From assembly GCA_030998225.1 (NCBI GenBank), contig JAPYXD010000700.1:930001-994000 (forward strand): a stretch of DNA of 64,000 nt, written 5' to 3'. Under the pieces are notes generated by a model, which worked only from the letters and a program-made list of their open reading frames with translations, was not told the origin of the DNA and searched no databases. Shown piece after piece: positions 20,492 through 34,500 of this stretch. The first letter of the stretch is position 1, and each line of letters begins with the position of its first letter. Both the position numbers and the translations under genes were made by a program. This DNA is from Diplolepis rosae. Taxonomy: Eukaryota; Arthropoda; Insecta; Hymenoptera; Diplolepididae.

Positions 20492-20502
20492 GTTGGGCGC
20501 CA
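20492..20502 (-). other. Primer-binding site, tRNA-Lys type (TGGCGCCCAAC)
   Basis: Four bases after the 5' LTR (AACT) the minus strand reads TGGCGCCCAAC. It begins with TGG, the complement of the tRNA CCA end, and matches the first 11 bases of the classic tRNA-Lys(1,2) primer site. It stops matching after that (ACC rather than GTG), so the pairing would be about 11 bp, as is common for gypsy-type elements. Confidence 0.82.
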
Positions 20503-20506
20503 AGTT

Positions 20507-20814
20507 TGTGACCTGGGTCGCAAACTGAGGAGGGGAAAAGGAAGGGACGCCGAGAAGGTGCACACCAAATAAAAATCACAATCGCGGTAACTAGATTTAT
20601 TAAAACTTACAAGTCGGTGCGCGACACTCCGAAGCACAGTCTAAAGGCACAACGAAAAAGGTAGTCAACTTGTATTGACACGCTGACCTAGATCCAACTA
20701 CTAGCAACCGGTAACCGGCGACGGCGCGTCATCGTAGGGCATGCCGGGCCAAGTTCCCCCGAATTCCGGTCGCAGGGCTGTGTCCTCCCGGGGCGCTAGT
20801 GTAACCTCGTTACA
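20507..20814 (-). repeat. 5' LTR (right, 308 bp), promoter of the element
   Basis: Direct repeat of 13180-13487 without visible difference. In the coding orientation it starts TGTAACGAGG and ends CAGGTCACA. It must contain the promoter, but I see no convincing TATA box. The GC-rich 5' half contains the 11-nt inverted repeat CCGGTTACCGG. AATAAA is on the minus strand at 20596-20601. Confidence 0.95.
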
Positions 20815-20818
20815 ACCT
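20815..20818. repeat. Target-site duplication ACCT, right copy
   Basis: Matches 13176-13179. The satellite continues directly with TACTTAAAGTCAGAG, as expected for module A. Confidence 0.92.
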
Positions 20819-21707
20819 TACTTAAAGTCAGAGTCCGGAAATCTCGCGTATTAGTTGGCCACTTTACAACAATTCTTATACTCCTAAGAATTCGCGCATT
20901 ACTTGGCCACTCTTTGCAGGACAGACTTCGTTCAACTCGCGCATTACTTGGCCACACTTTGCAGGACAGACTTCGTTCAACTCGCGTATTACGACGCCAC
21001 CTATGTATTTATATCAGTCCTGAGGTCCACTGAACTCGTGCATTACTTGATGACCTTACTTAATGTCAGAGTCCGGAATTCTCGCGTATTAGTTGGCCAC
21101 TTTACAACAATTCTTATACTCCTAGGAATTCGCGCATTACTTGGCCATTCTTTTCAGGACGGACTTCGTTTATCTCGCGTATTACGAGGCCACTTGTGTT
21201 TTTATATCAGTCCTGTGGTCCATTGAACTCGCGCATTACTTGGCCACCTTACTTAAAGTCAGAGTCCGGAAATCTCGCGTATTACTTGGCCACTTTATAA
21301 AAATTTTCATACACCTAAAAATTAGCGCATAACTTGGCCACCTTACTTAAAGTCAGAGTACGGAAATCTCGCGTATTAGTTGGCCACTTTACAACAATTC
21401 TTATACTCCTAAGAATTCGCGCATTACTTGGCCCCTCTTTGCAGGATAGACTACGTTCAACTCGCGCATTACGAGGCCTCTTGTGTTTTTATATCAGTCC
21501 TGTGGTCCATTAAACTCGCGCATTACTTGGTCACCTTACTTAAAGTCAGAGTCCGGAAATCTCGCGTATTAGTTGGCCACTTTACAACAATTCTTATACT
21601 CCTAAGAATTCGCGCATTACTTGGCCACTCTTTGCAGGACAGACTTCGTACAACTCGCGCATTACGAGGCCTCTTGTGTTTTTATATCAGTCCTGTGGTC
21701 CATTAAA

Positions 21708-21900
21708 CTCGCGCATTACTTGGTCACCTTACTTAAAGTCAGAGTCCGGAAATCTCGCGTATTAGTTGGCCACTTTACAACAATTCTTATACTCCTAGGA
21801 ATTCGCGCATTACTTGGCCATTCTTTTCAGGACGGGCTTAGTTTAACTCGCGCATTACGAGGCCTCTTGTGTTTTTATATCAGTCCTGTGGTCCATTGAA
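21708..21900 (+). repeat. Reference 193-bp unit of satellite 1 (modules A-B-C-D)
   Basis: A clean example of the basic unit. Module A is 21708-21753 (46 bp), B is 21754-21802 (49 bp), C is 21803-21846 (44 bp) and D is 21847-21900 (54 bp). Each module opens with its own version of the shared core: CATTACTTGG (sometimes TTGGTC) before A, TATTAGTTGG before B, CATTACTTGG before C, and an ACGAGGCC form before D. The next unit starts directly at 21901. Because 193 is not divisible by three, no reading frame is kept from unit to unit, which argues against coding. Confidence 0.93.
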
Positions 21901-22491
21901 CTCGCGCATTACTTGGCCACCTTACTTAAAGTCAGAGTCCGGAAATCTGGCGTATTAGTTGGCCACTTTACAACAATTCTTATACTCCTAGGAATTCGCG
22001 CATTACTTGGCCATTCTTTTCAGGACGGGCTTAGTTTAACTCGCGCATTACGAGGCCTCTTGTGTTTTTATATCAGTCCTGTGGTCCATTGAACTCGCGC
22101 ATTACTTGGCCACCTTACTTAAAGTCAGAGTCCGGAAATCTCGCGTATTAGTTGGCCACTTTACAACAATTCTTATACTCCTAGGAATTCGCGCATTATT
22201 TGGCCATTCTTTTCAGGACGGGCTTAGTTTAACTTGCGTATTACGAGTCCACTTGTGTTTTTATATCAGTCCTGTGGTCCATTGAACTCGCGCATTACTT
22301 GGCCACCTTACTTAAAGTCAGAGTCCGGAAATCTCGCGTATTAGTTGGCCACTTTACAACAATTCTTATACTCCTAGGAATTCGCGCATTACTTGGCCAT
22401 TCTTTTCAGGACGGGCTTAGTTTAACTCGCGCATTACGAGGCCTCTTGTGTTTTTATATCAGTCCTGTGGTCCATTAAACTCGCGCATTAC

Positions 22492-25400
22492 TTGGTCACC
22501 TTACTTAAAGTCAGAGTCCGGAAATCTCGCGTATTAGTTGGCCACTTTACAACAATTCTTATACTCCTAAGAATTCGCGCATTACTTGGCCACTCTTTGC
22601 AGGACAGACTTCGTTCAACTCGCGCATTACTTGGCCACACTTTGCAGGACAGACTTCGTTCAACTCGCGTATTACGACGCCACCTATGTAATTATATCAG
22701 TCCTGAGGTCCACTGAACTCGTGCATTACTTGATGACCTTACTTAATGTCAGAGTCCGGAATTCTCGCGTATTAGTTGGCCACTTTACAACAATTCTTAT
22801 ACTCCTAGGAATTCGCGCATTACTTGGCCATTCTTTTCAGGACGGACTTCGTTTATCTCGCGTATTACGAGGCCACTTGTGTTTTTATATCAGTCCTGTG
22901 GTCCATTGAACTCGCGCATTACTTGGCCACCTTACTTAAAGTCAGAGTCCGGAAATCTCGCGTATTACTTGGCCACTTTATAAAAATTTTCATACACCTA
23001 AAAATTAGCGCATAACTTGGCCACCTTACTTAAAGTCAGAGTACGGAAATCTCGCGTATTAGTTGGCCACTTTACAACAATTCTTATACTCCTAAGAATT
23101 CGCGCATTACTTGGCCCCTCTTTTCAGGATAGACTACGTTCAACTCGCGCATTACTTTGCCACTCGTTGCAGGACAGACTTCGTTCAACTCGCGTATTAC
23201 GACGCCACCTATGTATTTATATCAGTCCTGAGGTCCACTGAACTCGCGCATTACTTGATCACCTTACTTAATGTCATAGTCCGGAAATCTCGCGTATTAC
23301 TTGGCCACTTTATAAAAATTCTTATACTCCTAAGAAATCGCGCATTACTTGGCCACCTTATTTAAAGCCAGAGTCCGGAAAGCTCGTGTATTACTTGGCC
23401 ACTTTAGAAAAATCCTTATACTCCTATGAATTCGCGTATTACTTGGCCACAGTACTTAAAGTCAGAGTACGAAAATCTCGCGCATTACTTGGCCACTTTA
23501 CAACAATTCTTATACTCCTAGGAATTCGCTCATTACTTGGCCATTCTTTTCAGGATGGACTTCGTTTAACTCGCGTATTACAAGGCCACTTGTGTTTTTA
23601 TATCAGTCCTGTAGTCCATTGAACTCGCGCATTACTTGATCACCTTACTTAATGTCATAGTCCGGAAATCTCGCGTATTACGTGGCCACTTTACTCCTAA
23701 GAATTCGCGCATTACTTGACCACACTTTTCAGGACAGACTTCGTTTAACTCGCGTATTACGAGGCCACTTAAGTATTTATATCAGTCCTGTGGTCCATTG
23801 AACTTGCGCATTACTTGGCCACCTTACTGAAGTCAGAGTCCGGAAATCTCGCGTATTACTTGGCCACTTTATAAAAATTGTCATACACCTAAGAATTAGC
23901 GCATAACTTGGCCACCTTACTTAATGTCATAGTCCGGAAATCTTGCGTATTAGTTGGCCACTTTACAACAATTCTTATACTCCTAGGAATTCGCGCATTA
24001 CTTGGCCACCTTATTTAAAGTCAGAGTCCGGATATCTCGCGCATTACTTTGCCACATACCTTAAAGTCAGAGTCAGGAAATCTCGCGTATTACTTGGCCA
24101 TTTTAGAAAGATTATTATACCCCTAAGAATTCGCGCATTACTTGGCCACCTTATTTAAAGCCAGAGTCCGGAAAGCTCGTGTATTACTTGGCCACTTTAG
24201 AAAAATCCTTATACTCCTATGAATTCGCGTATTACTTGGCCACCGTACTTAAAGTCAGAGTAAGAAAATCTCGCGCATTACTTGGCCACTTTACAACAAT
24301 TCTTATACTCCTAGGAATTCGCGCATTACTTGGCCATTCTTTTCAGGACAGACTTCGTTTAACTCGCGTATTACGAGTCCACTTGTGTTTTTATATCAGT
24401 CCTGTGGTCCATTGAACTCGCGCATTACTTGGTCTCCTTACTTAAAGTCAGAGTCCGGAAATCTCGCGTATTAGTTGGACACTTTATAACAATTCTTATA
24501 CTCCTAAGAATTCGCGCATTACTTAGCCACTCTTTGCAGGACAGACTTCGTTCAACTCGCGCATTACTTGGCCATTCTTTGCAGGACAGACTTCGTTCAA
24601 CTCGCGTATTACGACGCCACCTATGTATTTATATCAGTCCTGAGGTCCACTGAACTCGTGCATTACTTGATCACCTTACTTAATGTCATAGTCTGGAAAT
24701 CTCGCGTATTACTTGGCCACTTTATAAAAATTCTTATACTCCTAAGAATTCGCGCATTACTTGGCCACCTTATTTATAGACAGAGTCCGGAAATCTCGCG
24801 TATTACTTGGCCACTTTACAACAATTCTTATACTCCTAGGAATTCGCGCATTATTTGGCCATTCTTTTCAGGACGGGCTTAGTTTAACTTGCGTATTACG
24901 AGTCCACTTGTGTTTTTATATCAGTCCTGTGGTCCATTGAACTCGCGCATTACTTGGCCACCTTACTTAAAGTCAGAGTCCGGAAATCTCGCGTATTAGT
25001 TGGCCACTTTACAACAATTCTTATACTCCTAGGAATTCGCGCATTACTTGGCCATTCTTTTCAGGACGGGCTTAGTTTAACTCGCGCATTACGAGGCCTC
25101 TTGTGTTTTTATATCAGTCCTGTGGTCCATTAAACTCGCGCATTACTTGGTCACCTTACTTAAAGTCAGAGTCCGGAAATCTCGCGTATTAGTTGGCCAC
25201 TTTACAACAATTCTTATACTCCTAGGAATTCGCGCATTATTTGGCCATTCTTTTCAGGACGGGCTTAGTTTAACTTGCGTATTACGAGTCCACTTGTGTT
25301 TTTATATCAGTCCTGTGGTCCATTGAACTCGCGCATTACTTGGCCACCTTACTTAAAGTCAGAGTCCGGAAATCTCGCGTATTAGTTGGCCACTTTACAA

Positions 25401-28400
25401 CAATTCTTATACTCCTAGGAATTCGCGCATTACTTGGCCATTCTTTTCAGGACGGGCTTAGTTTAACTCGCGCATTACGAGGCCTCTTGTGTTTTTATAT
25501 CAGTCCTGTGGTCCATTAAACTCGCGCATTACTTGGTCACCTTACTTAAAGTCAGAGTCCGGAAATCTCGCGTATTAGTTGGCCACTTTACAACAATTCT
25601 TATACTCCTAAGAATTCGCGCATTACTTGGCCACTCTTTGCAGGACAGACTTCGTTCAACTCGCGCATTACTTGGCCACACTTTGCAGGACAGACTTCGT
25701 TCAACTCGCGTATTACGACGCCACCTATGTAATTATATCAGTCCTGAGGTCCACTGAACTCGTGCATTACTTGATGACCTTACTTAATGTCAGAGTCCGG
25801 AATTCTCGCGTATTAGTTGGCCACTTTACAACAATTCTTATACTCCTAGGAATTCGCGCATTACTTGGCCATTCTTTTCAGGACGGACTTCGTTTATCTC
25901 GCGTATTACGAGGCCACTTGTGTTTTTGTATCAGTCCTGTGGTCCATTGAACTCGCGCATTACTTGGCCACCTTACTTAAAGTCAGAGTCCGGAAATCTC
26001 GCGTATTACTTGGCCACTTTATAAAAATTTTCATACACCTAAAAATTAGCGCATAACTTGGCCACCTTACTTAAAGTCAGAGTACGGAAATCTCGCGTAT
26101 TAGTTGGCCACTTTACAACAATTCTTATACTCCTAAGAATTCGCGCATTACTTGGCCCCTCTTTGCAGGATAGACTACGTTCAACTCGCGCATTACTTTG
26201 CCACTCGTTGCAGGACAGACTTCGTTCAACTCGCGTATTACGACGCCACCTATGTATTTATATCAGTCCTGAGGTCCACTGAACTCGCGCATTACTTGAT
26301 CACCTTACTTAATGTCATAGTCCGGAAATCTCGCGTATTACTTGGCCACTTTATAAAAATTCTTATACTCCTAAGAAATCGCGCATTACTTGGCCACCTT
26401 ATTTAAAGCCAGAGTCCGGAAAGCTCGTGTATTACTTGGCCACTTTAGAAAAATCCTTATACTCCTATGAATTCGCGTATTACTTGGCCACAGTACTTAA
26501 AGTCAGAGTACGAAAATCTCGCGCATTACTTGGCCACTTTACAACAATTCTTATACTCCTAGGAATTCGCTCATTACTTGGCCATTCTTTTCAGGATGGA
26601 CTTCGTTTAACTCGCGTATTACAAGGCCACTTGTGTTTTTATATCAGTCCTGTAGTCCATTGAACTCGCGCATTACTTGATCACCTTACTTAATGTCATA
26701 GTCCGGAAATCTCGCGTATTACGTGGCCACTTTACTCCTAAGAATTCGCGCATTACTTGACCACACTTTTCAGGACAGACTTCGTTTAACTCGCGTATTA
26801 CGAGGCCACTTAAGTATTTATATCAGTCCTGTGGTCCATTGAACTTGCGCATTACTTGGCCACCTTACTGAAGTCAGAGTCCGGAAATCTCGCGTATTAC
26901 TTGGCCACTTTATAAAAATTGTCATACACCTAAGAATTAGCGCATAACTTGGCCACCTTACTTAAAGTCAGAGTACGGACATCTTGCGTATTACTTGGCC
27001 ACTTTATATAAACATTCTTAGACTAATAAGAATTCGCGCATTACTTGGCCACCTTATTTAAAGTCAGAGTCCGGATATCTCGCGCATTACTTTGCCACAT
27101 ACCTTAAAGTCAGAGTCAGGAAATCTCGCGTATTACTTGGCCATTTTAGAAAGATTATTATACCCCTAAGAATTCGCGCATTACTTGGCCACCTTATTTA
27201 AAGCCAGAGTCCGGAAAGCTCGTGTATTACTTGGCCACTTTAGAAAAATCCTTATACTCCTATGAATTCGCGTATTACTTGGCCACCGTACTTAAAGTCA
27301 GAGTAAGAAAATCTCGCGCATTACTTGGCCACTTTACAACAATTCTTATACTCCTAGGAATTCGCGCATTACTTGGCCATTCTTTTCAGGACGGACTTCG
27401 TTTAACTCGCGTATTACGAGGCCACTTGTGTTTTTATATCAGTCCTGTGGTCCATTGAACTCGCGCATTACTTGGTCACCTTACTTAAAGTCAGAGTCCG
27501 GAAATCTCGCGTATTAGTTGGCCACTTTACAACAATTCTTATACTCCTAGGAATTCGCGCATTACTTGGCCACACTTTGCAGGACAGACTTCGTTCAACT
27601 CGCGTATTACGACGCCACCTATGTATTTATATCAGTCCTGAGGTCCACTGAACTCGTGCATTACTTGATGACCTTACTTAATGTCATAGTCCGGAAATCT
27701 CGCGTATTACTTGGCCACTTTATAAAAATTCTTATACTCCTAAGAATTCGCGCATTACTTGGCCACCTTATTTATAGACAGAGTCCGGAAATCTCGCGTA
27801 TTACTTGGCCACTTTACAACAATTCTTATACTCCTAGGAATTCGCGCATTATTTGGCCATTCTTTTCAGGACGGGCTTAGTTTAACTTGCGTATTACGAG
27901 TCCACTTGTGTTTTTATATCAGTCCTGTGGTCCATTGAACTCGCGCATTACTTGGCCACCTTACTTAAAGTCAGAGTCCGGAAATCTCGCGTATTAGTTG
28001 GCCACTTTACAACAATTCTTATACTCCTAGGAATTCGCGCATTACTTGGCCATTCTTTTCAGGACGGGCTTAGTTTAACTCGCGCATTACGAGGCCTCTT
28101 GTGTTTTTATATCAGTCCTGTGGTCCATTAAACTCGCGCATTACTTGGTCACCTTACTTAAAGTCAGAGTCCGGAAATCTCGCGTATTAGTTGGCCACTT
28201 TACAACAATTCTTATACTCCTAGGAATTCGCGCATTATTTGGCCATTCTTTTCAGGACGGGCTTAGTTTAACTTGCGTATTACGAGTCCACTTGTGTTTT
28301 TATATCAGTCCTGTGGTCCATTGAACTCGCGCATTACTTGGCCACCTTACTTAAAGTCAGAGTCCGGAAATCTCGCGTATTAGTTGGCCACTTTACAACA

Positions 28401-31400
28401 ATTCTTTTACTCCTAGGAATTCGCGCATTACTTGGCCATTCTTTTCAGGACGGGCTTAGTTTAACTCGCGCATTACGAGGCCTCTTGTGTTTTTATATCA
28501 GTCCTGTGGTCCATTAAACTCGCGCATTACTTGGTCACCTTACTTAAAGTCAGAGTCCGGAAATCTCGCGTATTAGTTGGCCACTTTACAACAATTCTTA
28601 TACTCCTAAGAATTCGCGCATTACTTGGCCACTCTTTGCAGGACAGACTTCGTTCAACTCGCGCATTACTTGGCCACACTTTGCAGGACAGACTTCGTTC
28701 AACTCGCGTATTACGACGCCACCTATGTATTTATATCAGTCCTGAGGTCCACTGAACTCGTGCATTACTTGATGACCTTACTTAATGTCAGAGTCCGGAA
28801 TTCTCGCGTATTAGTTGGCCACTTTACAACAATTCTTATACTCCTAGGAATTCGCGCATTACTTGGCCATTCTTTTCAGGACGGACTTCGTTTAACTCGC
28901 GTATTACGAGGCCACTTGTGTTTTTATATCAGTCCTGTGGTCCATTGAACTCGCGCATTACTTGGCCACCTTACTTAAAGTCAGAGTCCGGAAATCTCGC
29001 GTATTAGTTGGCCACTTTACAACAATTCTTATACTCCTAGGAATTCGCGCATTACTTGGCCATTCTTTTCAGGAAGGTCTTCGTTAAACTCGCGTATTAC
29101 GAGGCCACTTGTGTTTTTATATCAGTCCTGTGGTCCATTGAACTCGCGCATTACTTGACCACCTTACTTAAAGTCAGAGTCCGGAAATCTCGCGTATTAC
29201 TTGGCCACTTTATAAAAATTGTCATACACCTAAAAATTAGCGCATAACTTGGCCACCTTACTTAAAGTCAGAGTACGGAAATCTCGCGTATTAGTTGGCC
29301 ACTTTACAACAATTCTTATACTCCTAAGAATTCGCGCATTACTTGGCCACTCTTTGCAGGATAGACTACGTTCAACTCGCGCATTACTTTGCCACTCGTT
29401 GCAGGACAGACTTCGTTCAACTCGCGTATTACGACGCCACCTATGTATTTATATCAGTCCTGAGGTCCACTGAACTCGCGCATTACTTGATCACCTTACT
29501 TAATGTCATAGTCCGGAAATCTCGCGTATTACTTGGCCACTTTATAAAAATTCTTATACTCCTAAGAAATCGCGCATTACTTGGCCACCTTATTTATAGA
29601 CAGAGTCCGGAAATCTCGCGTATTACTTGGCCATTTTAGAAAGATTGTTACACCCCTAAGAATTCGCGCATTACTTGGCCACCTTATTTAAAGCCAGAGT
29701 CCGGAAAGCTCGTGTATTACTTGGCCACTTTAGAAAAATCCTTATACTCCTATGAATTCGCGTATTACTTGGCCACCGTACTTAAAGCCAGAGTACGAAA
29801 ATCTCGCGCATTACTTGGCCACTTTACAACAATTCTTATACTCCTAGGAATTCGCTCATTACTTGGCCATTCTTTTCAGGATGGACTTCGTTTAACTCGC
29901 GTATTACGAGTCCACTTGTGTTTTTATATCAGTCCTGTGGTCCATTGAACTCGCGCATTACTTGGCCACCTTACTTAAAGTCAAAGTCCGGAAATCTCGC
30001 GTATTAGTTGGCCACTTTACAACAATTCTTATACTCCTAGGAATTCGCGCATTACTTGGCCATTCTTTTCAGGACAGACTTCGTTTAACTCGCGTATTAC
30101 GAAGCCACTTGTCTTTTTATATCAGTCCTGTGGTCCATTGAACTCGCGCATTACTTGGCCACCTTACTTAAAGTCAGAGTCCGGAAATCTGGCGTATTAG
30201 TTGGCCACTTTACAACAATTCTTATACTCCTAGGAATTCGCGCATTACTTGGCCATTCTTTTCAGGACGGACTTCGTTTAACTCGCGTATTACGAGGCCA
30301 CTTGTGTTTTTATATCAGTCCTGTGGTCCATTGAACTCGCGCATTACTTGGTCACCTTACTTAAAGTCAGAGTCCGGAAATCTCGCGTATTAGTTGGCCA
30401 CTTTACAACAATTCTTATACTCCTAAGAATTCGCGCATTACTTGGCCACTCTTTGCAGGACAGACTTCGTTCAACTCGCGCATTAATTGGCCACTCTTTG
30501 CAGGACAGACTTCGTTCAACTAGCGTATTACGACGCCACCTATGTATTTATATCAGTCCTGAGGTCCACTGAACTCGTGCATTACTTGATCACCTTACTT
30601 AATGTCATAGTCTGGAAATCTCGCGTATTACTTGGCCACTTTATAAAAATTCTTATACTCCTAAGAATTCGCGCATTACTTGGCCACCTTATTTATAGAC
30701 AGAGTCCGGAAATCTCGCGTATTACTTGGCCACTTTACAACAATTCTTATACTCCTAGGAATTCGCGCATTACTTGGCCATTCTTTTCAGGACGGACTTC
30801 GTTTAACTCGCGTATTACGAGGCCACTTGTGTTTTTATATCAGTCCTGTGGTCCATTGAACTCGCGCATTACTTGGTCACCTTACTTAAAGTCAGAGTCC
30901 GGAAATCTCGCGTATTAGTTGGCCACTTTACAACAATTCTTATACTCCTAAGAATTCGCGCATTACTTGGCCACTCTTTGCAGGACAGACTTCGTTCAAC
31001 TCGCGCATTACTTGGCCATTCTTTTCAGGACGGACTTCGTTTAACTCGCGTATTACGAGGCCACTTGTGTTTTTATATCAGTCCTGTGGTCCATTGAACT
31101 CGCGCATTACTTGGTCACCTTACTTAAAGTCAGAGTCCGGAAATCTCGCGTATTAGTTGGCCACTTTACAACAATTCTTATACTCCTAAGAATTCGCGCA
31201 TTACTTGGCCACTCTTTGCAGGACAGACTTCGTTCAACTCGCGCATTATTTGGCCATTCTTTTCAGGACGGGCTTAGTTTAACTTGCGTATTACGAGTCC
31301 ACTTGTGTTTTTATATCAGTCCTGTGGTCCATTGAACTCGCGCATTACTTGGCCACGTTACTTAAAGTCAGAGTCCGGAAATCTCGCGTATTAGTTGGCC

Positions 31401-31541
31401 ACTTTACAACAATTCTTATACTCCTAGGAATTCCCGCATTACTTGGCCATTCTTTTCAGGACGGGCTTAGTTTAACTCGCGCATTACGAGGCCTCTTGTG
31501 TTTTTATATCAGTCCTGTGGTCCATTAAACTCGCGCATTAC
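22492..31541 (+). repeat. Three tandem copies of a roughly 3.0-kb higher-order repeat of satellite 1
   Basis: A landmark module series starting at 22492 recurs at 25533 (offset 3041), 28531 (offset 2998) and 31542 (offset 3011). Further landmarks at 22586, 22824, 23017 and 23386 recur at the 3041 offset, and 24568 recurs at 27566 with the 2998 offset. The differences in period come from gain or loss of parts of modules. The copies are close but not identical, and edges are approximate. Confidence 0.72.
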
Positions 31542-34500
31542 TTGGTCACCTTACTTAAAGTCAGAGTCCGGAAATCTCGCGTATTAGTTGGCCACTTTAC
31601 AACAATTCTTATACTCCTAAGAATTCGCGCATTACTTGGCCACTCTTTGCAGGACAGACTTCGTTCAACTCGCGCATTACTTGGCCACACTTTGCAGGAC
31701 AGACTTCGTTCAACTCGCGTATTACGACGCCACCTATGTATATATATCAGTCCTGTGGTCCACTGAACTCGTGCATTACTTGATGACCTTACTTAATGTC
31801 AGAGTCCGGAATTCTCGCGTATTAGTTGGCCACTTTACAACAATTCTTATACTCCTAGGAATTCGCGCATTACTTGGCCATTCTTTTCAGGACGGACTGC
31901 GTTTAACTCGCGTATTACGAGGCCACTTGTGTTTTTATATCAGTCCTGTGGTCCATTGAACTCGCGCATTACTTGGCCACCTTACATAAAGTCAGAGTCC
32001 GGAAATCTCGCGTATTAGTTGGTCACTTTACAACAATTCTTATACTCCTAGGAATTCGCGCATTACTTGGCCATTCTTTTCAGGACGGTCTTCGTTTAAC
32101 TCGCGTATTACGAGGCCACTTGTGTTTTTATATCAGTCCTGTGGTCCATTGAACTCGCGCATTATTTGGCCACCTTACTTAAAGTCAGAGTCCGGAAATC
32201 TCGCGTATTACTTGGCCACTTTATAAAAATTGTCATACACCTAAGAATTAGCGCATAACTTGGCCACCTTACTTAAAGTCAGAGTACGGAAATCTCGCGT
32301 ATTAGTTGGCCACTTTACAACAATTCTTATACTCCTAAGAATTCGCGCATTACTTGGCCACTCTTTGCAGGATAGACTACGTTCAACTCGCGCATTACTT
32401 TCCCACTCGTTGCAGGACAGACTTCGTTCATCTCGCGTATTACGACGCCACCTATGTATTTATATCAGTCCTGAGGTCCACTGAACTCGCGCATTACTTG
32501 ATCACCTTACTTAATGTCATAGTCCGGAAATCTCGCGTATTACTTGGCCACTTTACAACAATTCTTATACTCCTAGGAATTCGCGCATTATTTGGCCATT
32601 CTTTTCAGGACGGGCTTAGTTTAACTTGCGTATTACGAGTCCACTTGTGTTTTTATATCAGTCCTGTGGTCCATTGAACTCGCGCATTACTTGGCCACCT
32701 TACTTAAAGTCAGAGTCCGGAAATCTCGCGTATTAGTTGGCCACTTTACAACAATTCTTATACTCCTAGGAATTCCCGCATTACTTGGCCATTCTTTTCA
32801 GGACGGGCTTAGTTTAACTCGCGCATTACGAGGCCTCTTGTGTTTTTATATCAGTCCTGTGGTCCATTAAACTCGCGCATTACTTGGTCACCTTACTTAA
32901 AGTCAGAGTCCGGAAATCTCGCGTATTAGTTGGCCACTTTACAACAATTCTTATACTCCTAAGAATTCGCGCATTACTTGGCCCCTCTTTGCAGGATAGA
33001 CTACGTTCAACTCGCGCATTACTTTGCCACTCGTTGCAGGACAGACTTCGTTCAACTCGCGTATTACGACGCCACCTATGTATTTATATCAGTCCTGAGG
33101 TCCACTGAACTCGCGCATTACTTGATCACCTTACTTAATGTCATAGTCCGGAAATCTCGCGTATTACTTGGCCACTTTATAAAAATTCTTATACTCCTAA
33201 GAAATCGCGCATTACTTGGCCACCTTATTTAAAGCCAGAGTCCGGAAAGCTCGTGTATTACTTGGCCACTTTAGAAAAATCCTTATACTCCTATGAATTC
33301 GCGTATTACTTGGCCACAGTACTTAAAGTCAGAGTACGAAAATCTCGCGCATTACTTGGCCACTTTACAACAATTCTTATACTCCTAGGAATTCGCTCAT
33401 TACTTGGCCATTCTTTTCAGGATGGACTTCGTTTAACTCGCGTATTACAAGGCCACTTGTGTTTTTATATCAGTCCTGTAGTCCATTGAACTCGCGCATT
33501 ACTTGATCACCTTACTTAATGTCATAGTCCGGAAATCTCGCGTATTACGTGGCCACTTTACTCCTAATAATTCGCGCATTACTTGGACACTCTTTTCAGT
33601 ACATACTTCGTTTAACTCGCGTATTACGAGGCCACTTAAGTATTTATATCAGTCCTGTGGTCCATTGAACTTGCGCATTACTTGGCCACCTTACTGAAGT
33701 CAGAGTCCGGAAATCTCGCGTATTACTTGGCCACTTTATAAAAATTGTCATACACCTAAGAATTAGCGCATAACTTGGCCACCTTACTTAAAGTCAGAGT
33801 ACGGACATCTTGCGTATTACTTGGCCACTTTATATAAACATTCTTAGACTAATAAGAATTCGCGCATTACTTGGCCACCTTATTTAAAGTCAGAATCCGG
33901 AAATCTCGCGCATTACTTTGCCACATACCTTAAAGTCAGAGTCAGGAAATCTCGCGTATTACTTGGCCATTTTAGAAAGATTATTATACCCCTAAGAATT
34001 CGCGCATTACTTGGCCACCTTATTTAAAGCCAGAGTCCGGAAAGCTCGTGTATTACTTGGCCACTTTAGAAAAATCCTTATACTCCTATGAATTCGCGTA
34101 TTACTTGGCCACCGTACTTAAAGTCAGAGTAAGAAAATCTCGCGCATTACTTGGCCACTTTACAACAATTCTTATACTCCTAGGAATTCGCTCATTACTT
34201 GGCCATTCTTTTCAGGATGGACTTCGTTTAACTCGCGTATTACGAGTCCACTTGTGTTTTTATATCAGTCCTGTGGTCCATTGAACTCGCGCATTACTTG
34301 GCCACCTTACTTAAAGTCAGAGTCCGGAAATCTGGCGTATTAGTTGGCCACTTTACAACAATTCTTATACTCCTAGGAATTCGCGCATTACTTGGCCATT
34401 CTTTTCAGGACGGACTTCGTTTAACTCGCGTATTACGAGGCCACTTGTGTTTTTATATCAGTCCTGTGGTCCATTGAACTCGCGCATTACTTGGTCACCT

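Larger units (their letters stand above)
13180..20814 (-). mobile_element. Ty3/gypsy LTR retrotransposon (mdg3/micropia-like), 7635 bp, inserted in satellite 1
   Basis: A complete element on the minus strand, flanked by two 308-bp LTRs and a 4-bp target duplication. Order on the minus strand: 5' LTR, primer site, leader, gag, pol (protease, reverse transcriptase, RNase H, integrase), two accessory ORFs, polypurine tract, 3' LTR. Integrase lies after RNase H, which marks Ty3/gypsy rather than Ty1/copia. There is no env-like protein with signal peptide or membrane anchor. The LTRs look identical by eye, so the insertion is recent. However, gag is split and integrase carries two frame disruptions, so this copy as written could not make all its proteins. 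Clade placement rests on general Pol resemblance and was not tested with a tree. Confidence 0.95.

Noticed and set aside
20407..20637. Minus-strand 76-codon ORF across the 5' LTR and leader
   Set aside because: It spans the LTR edge, primer site and leader, so it cannot be a conserved gene, and it shows no known motif.
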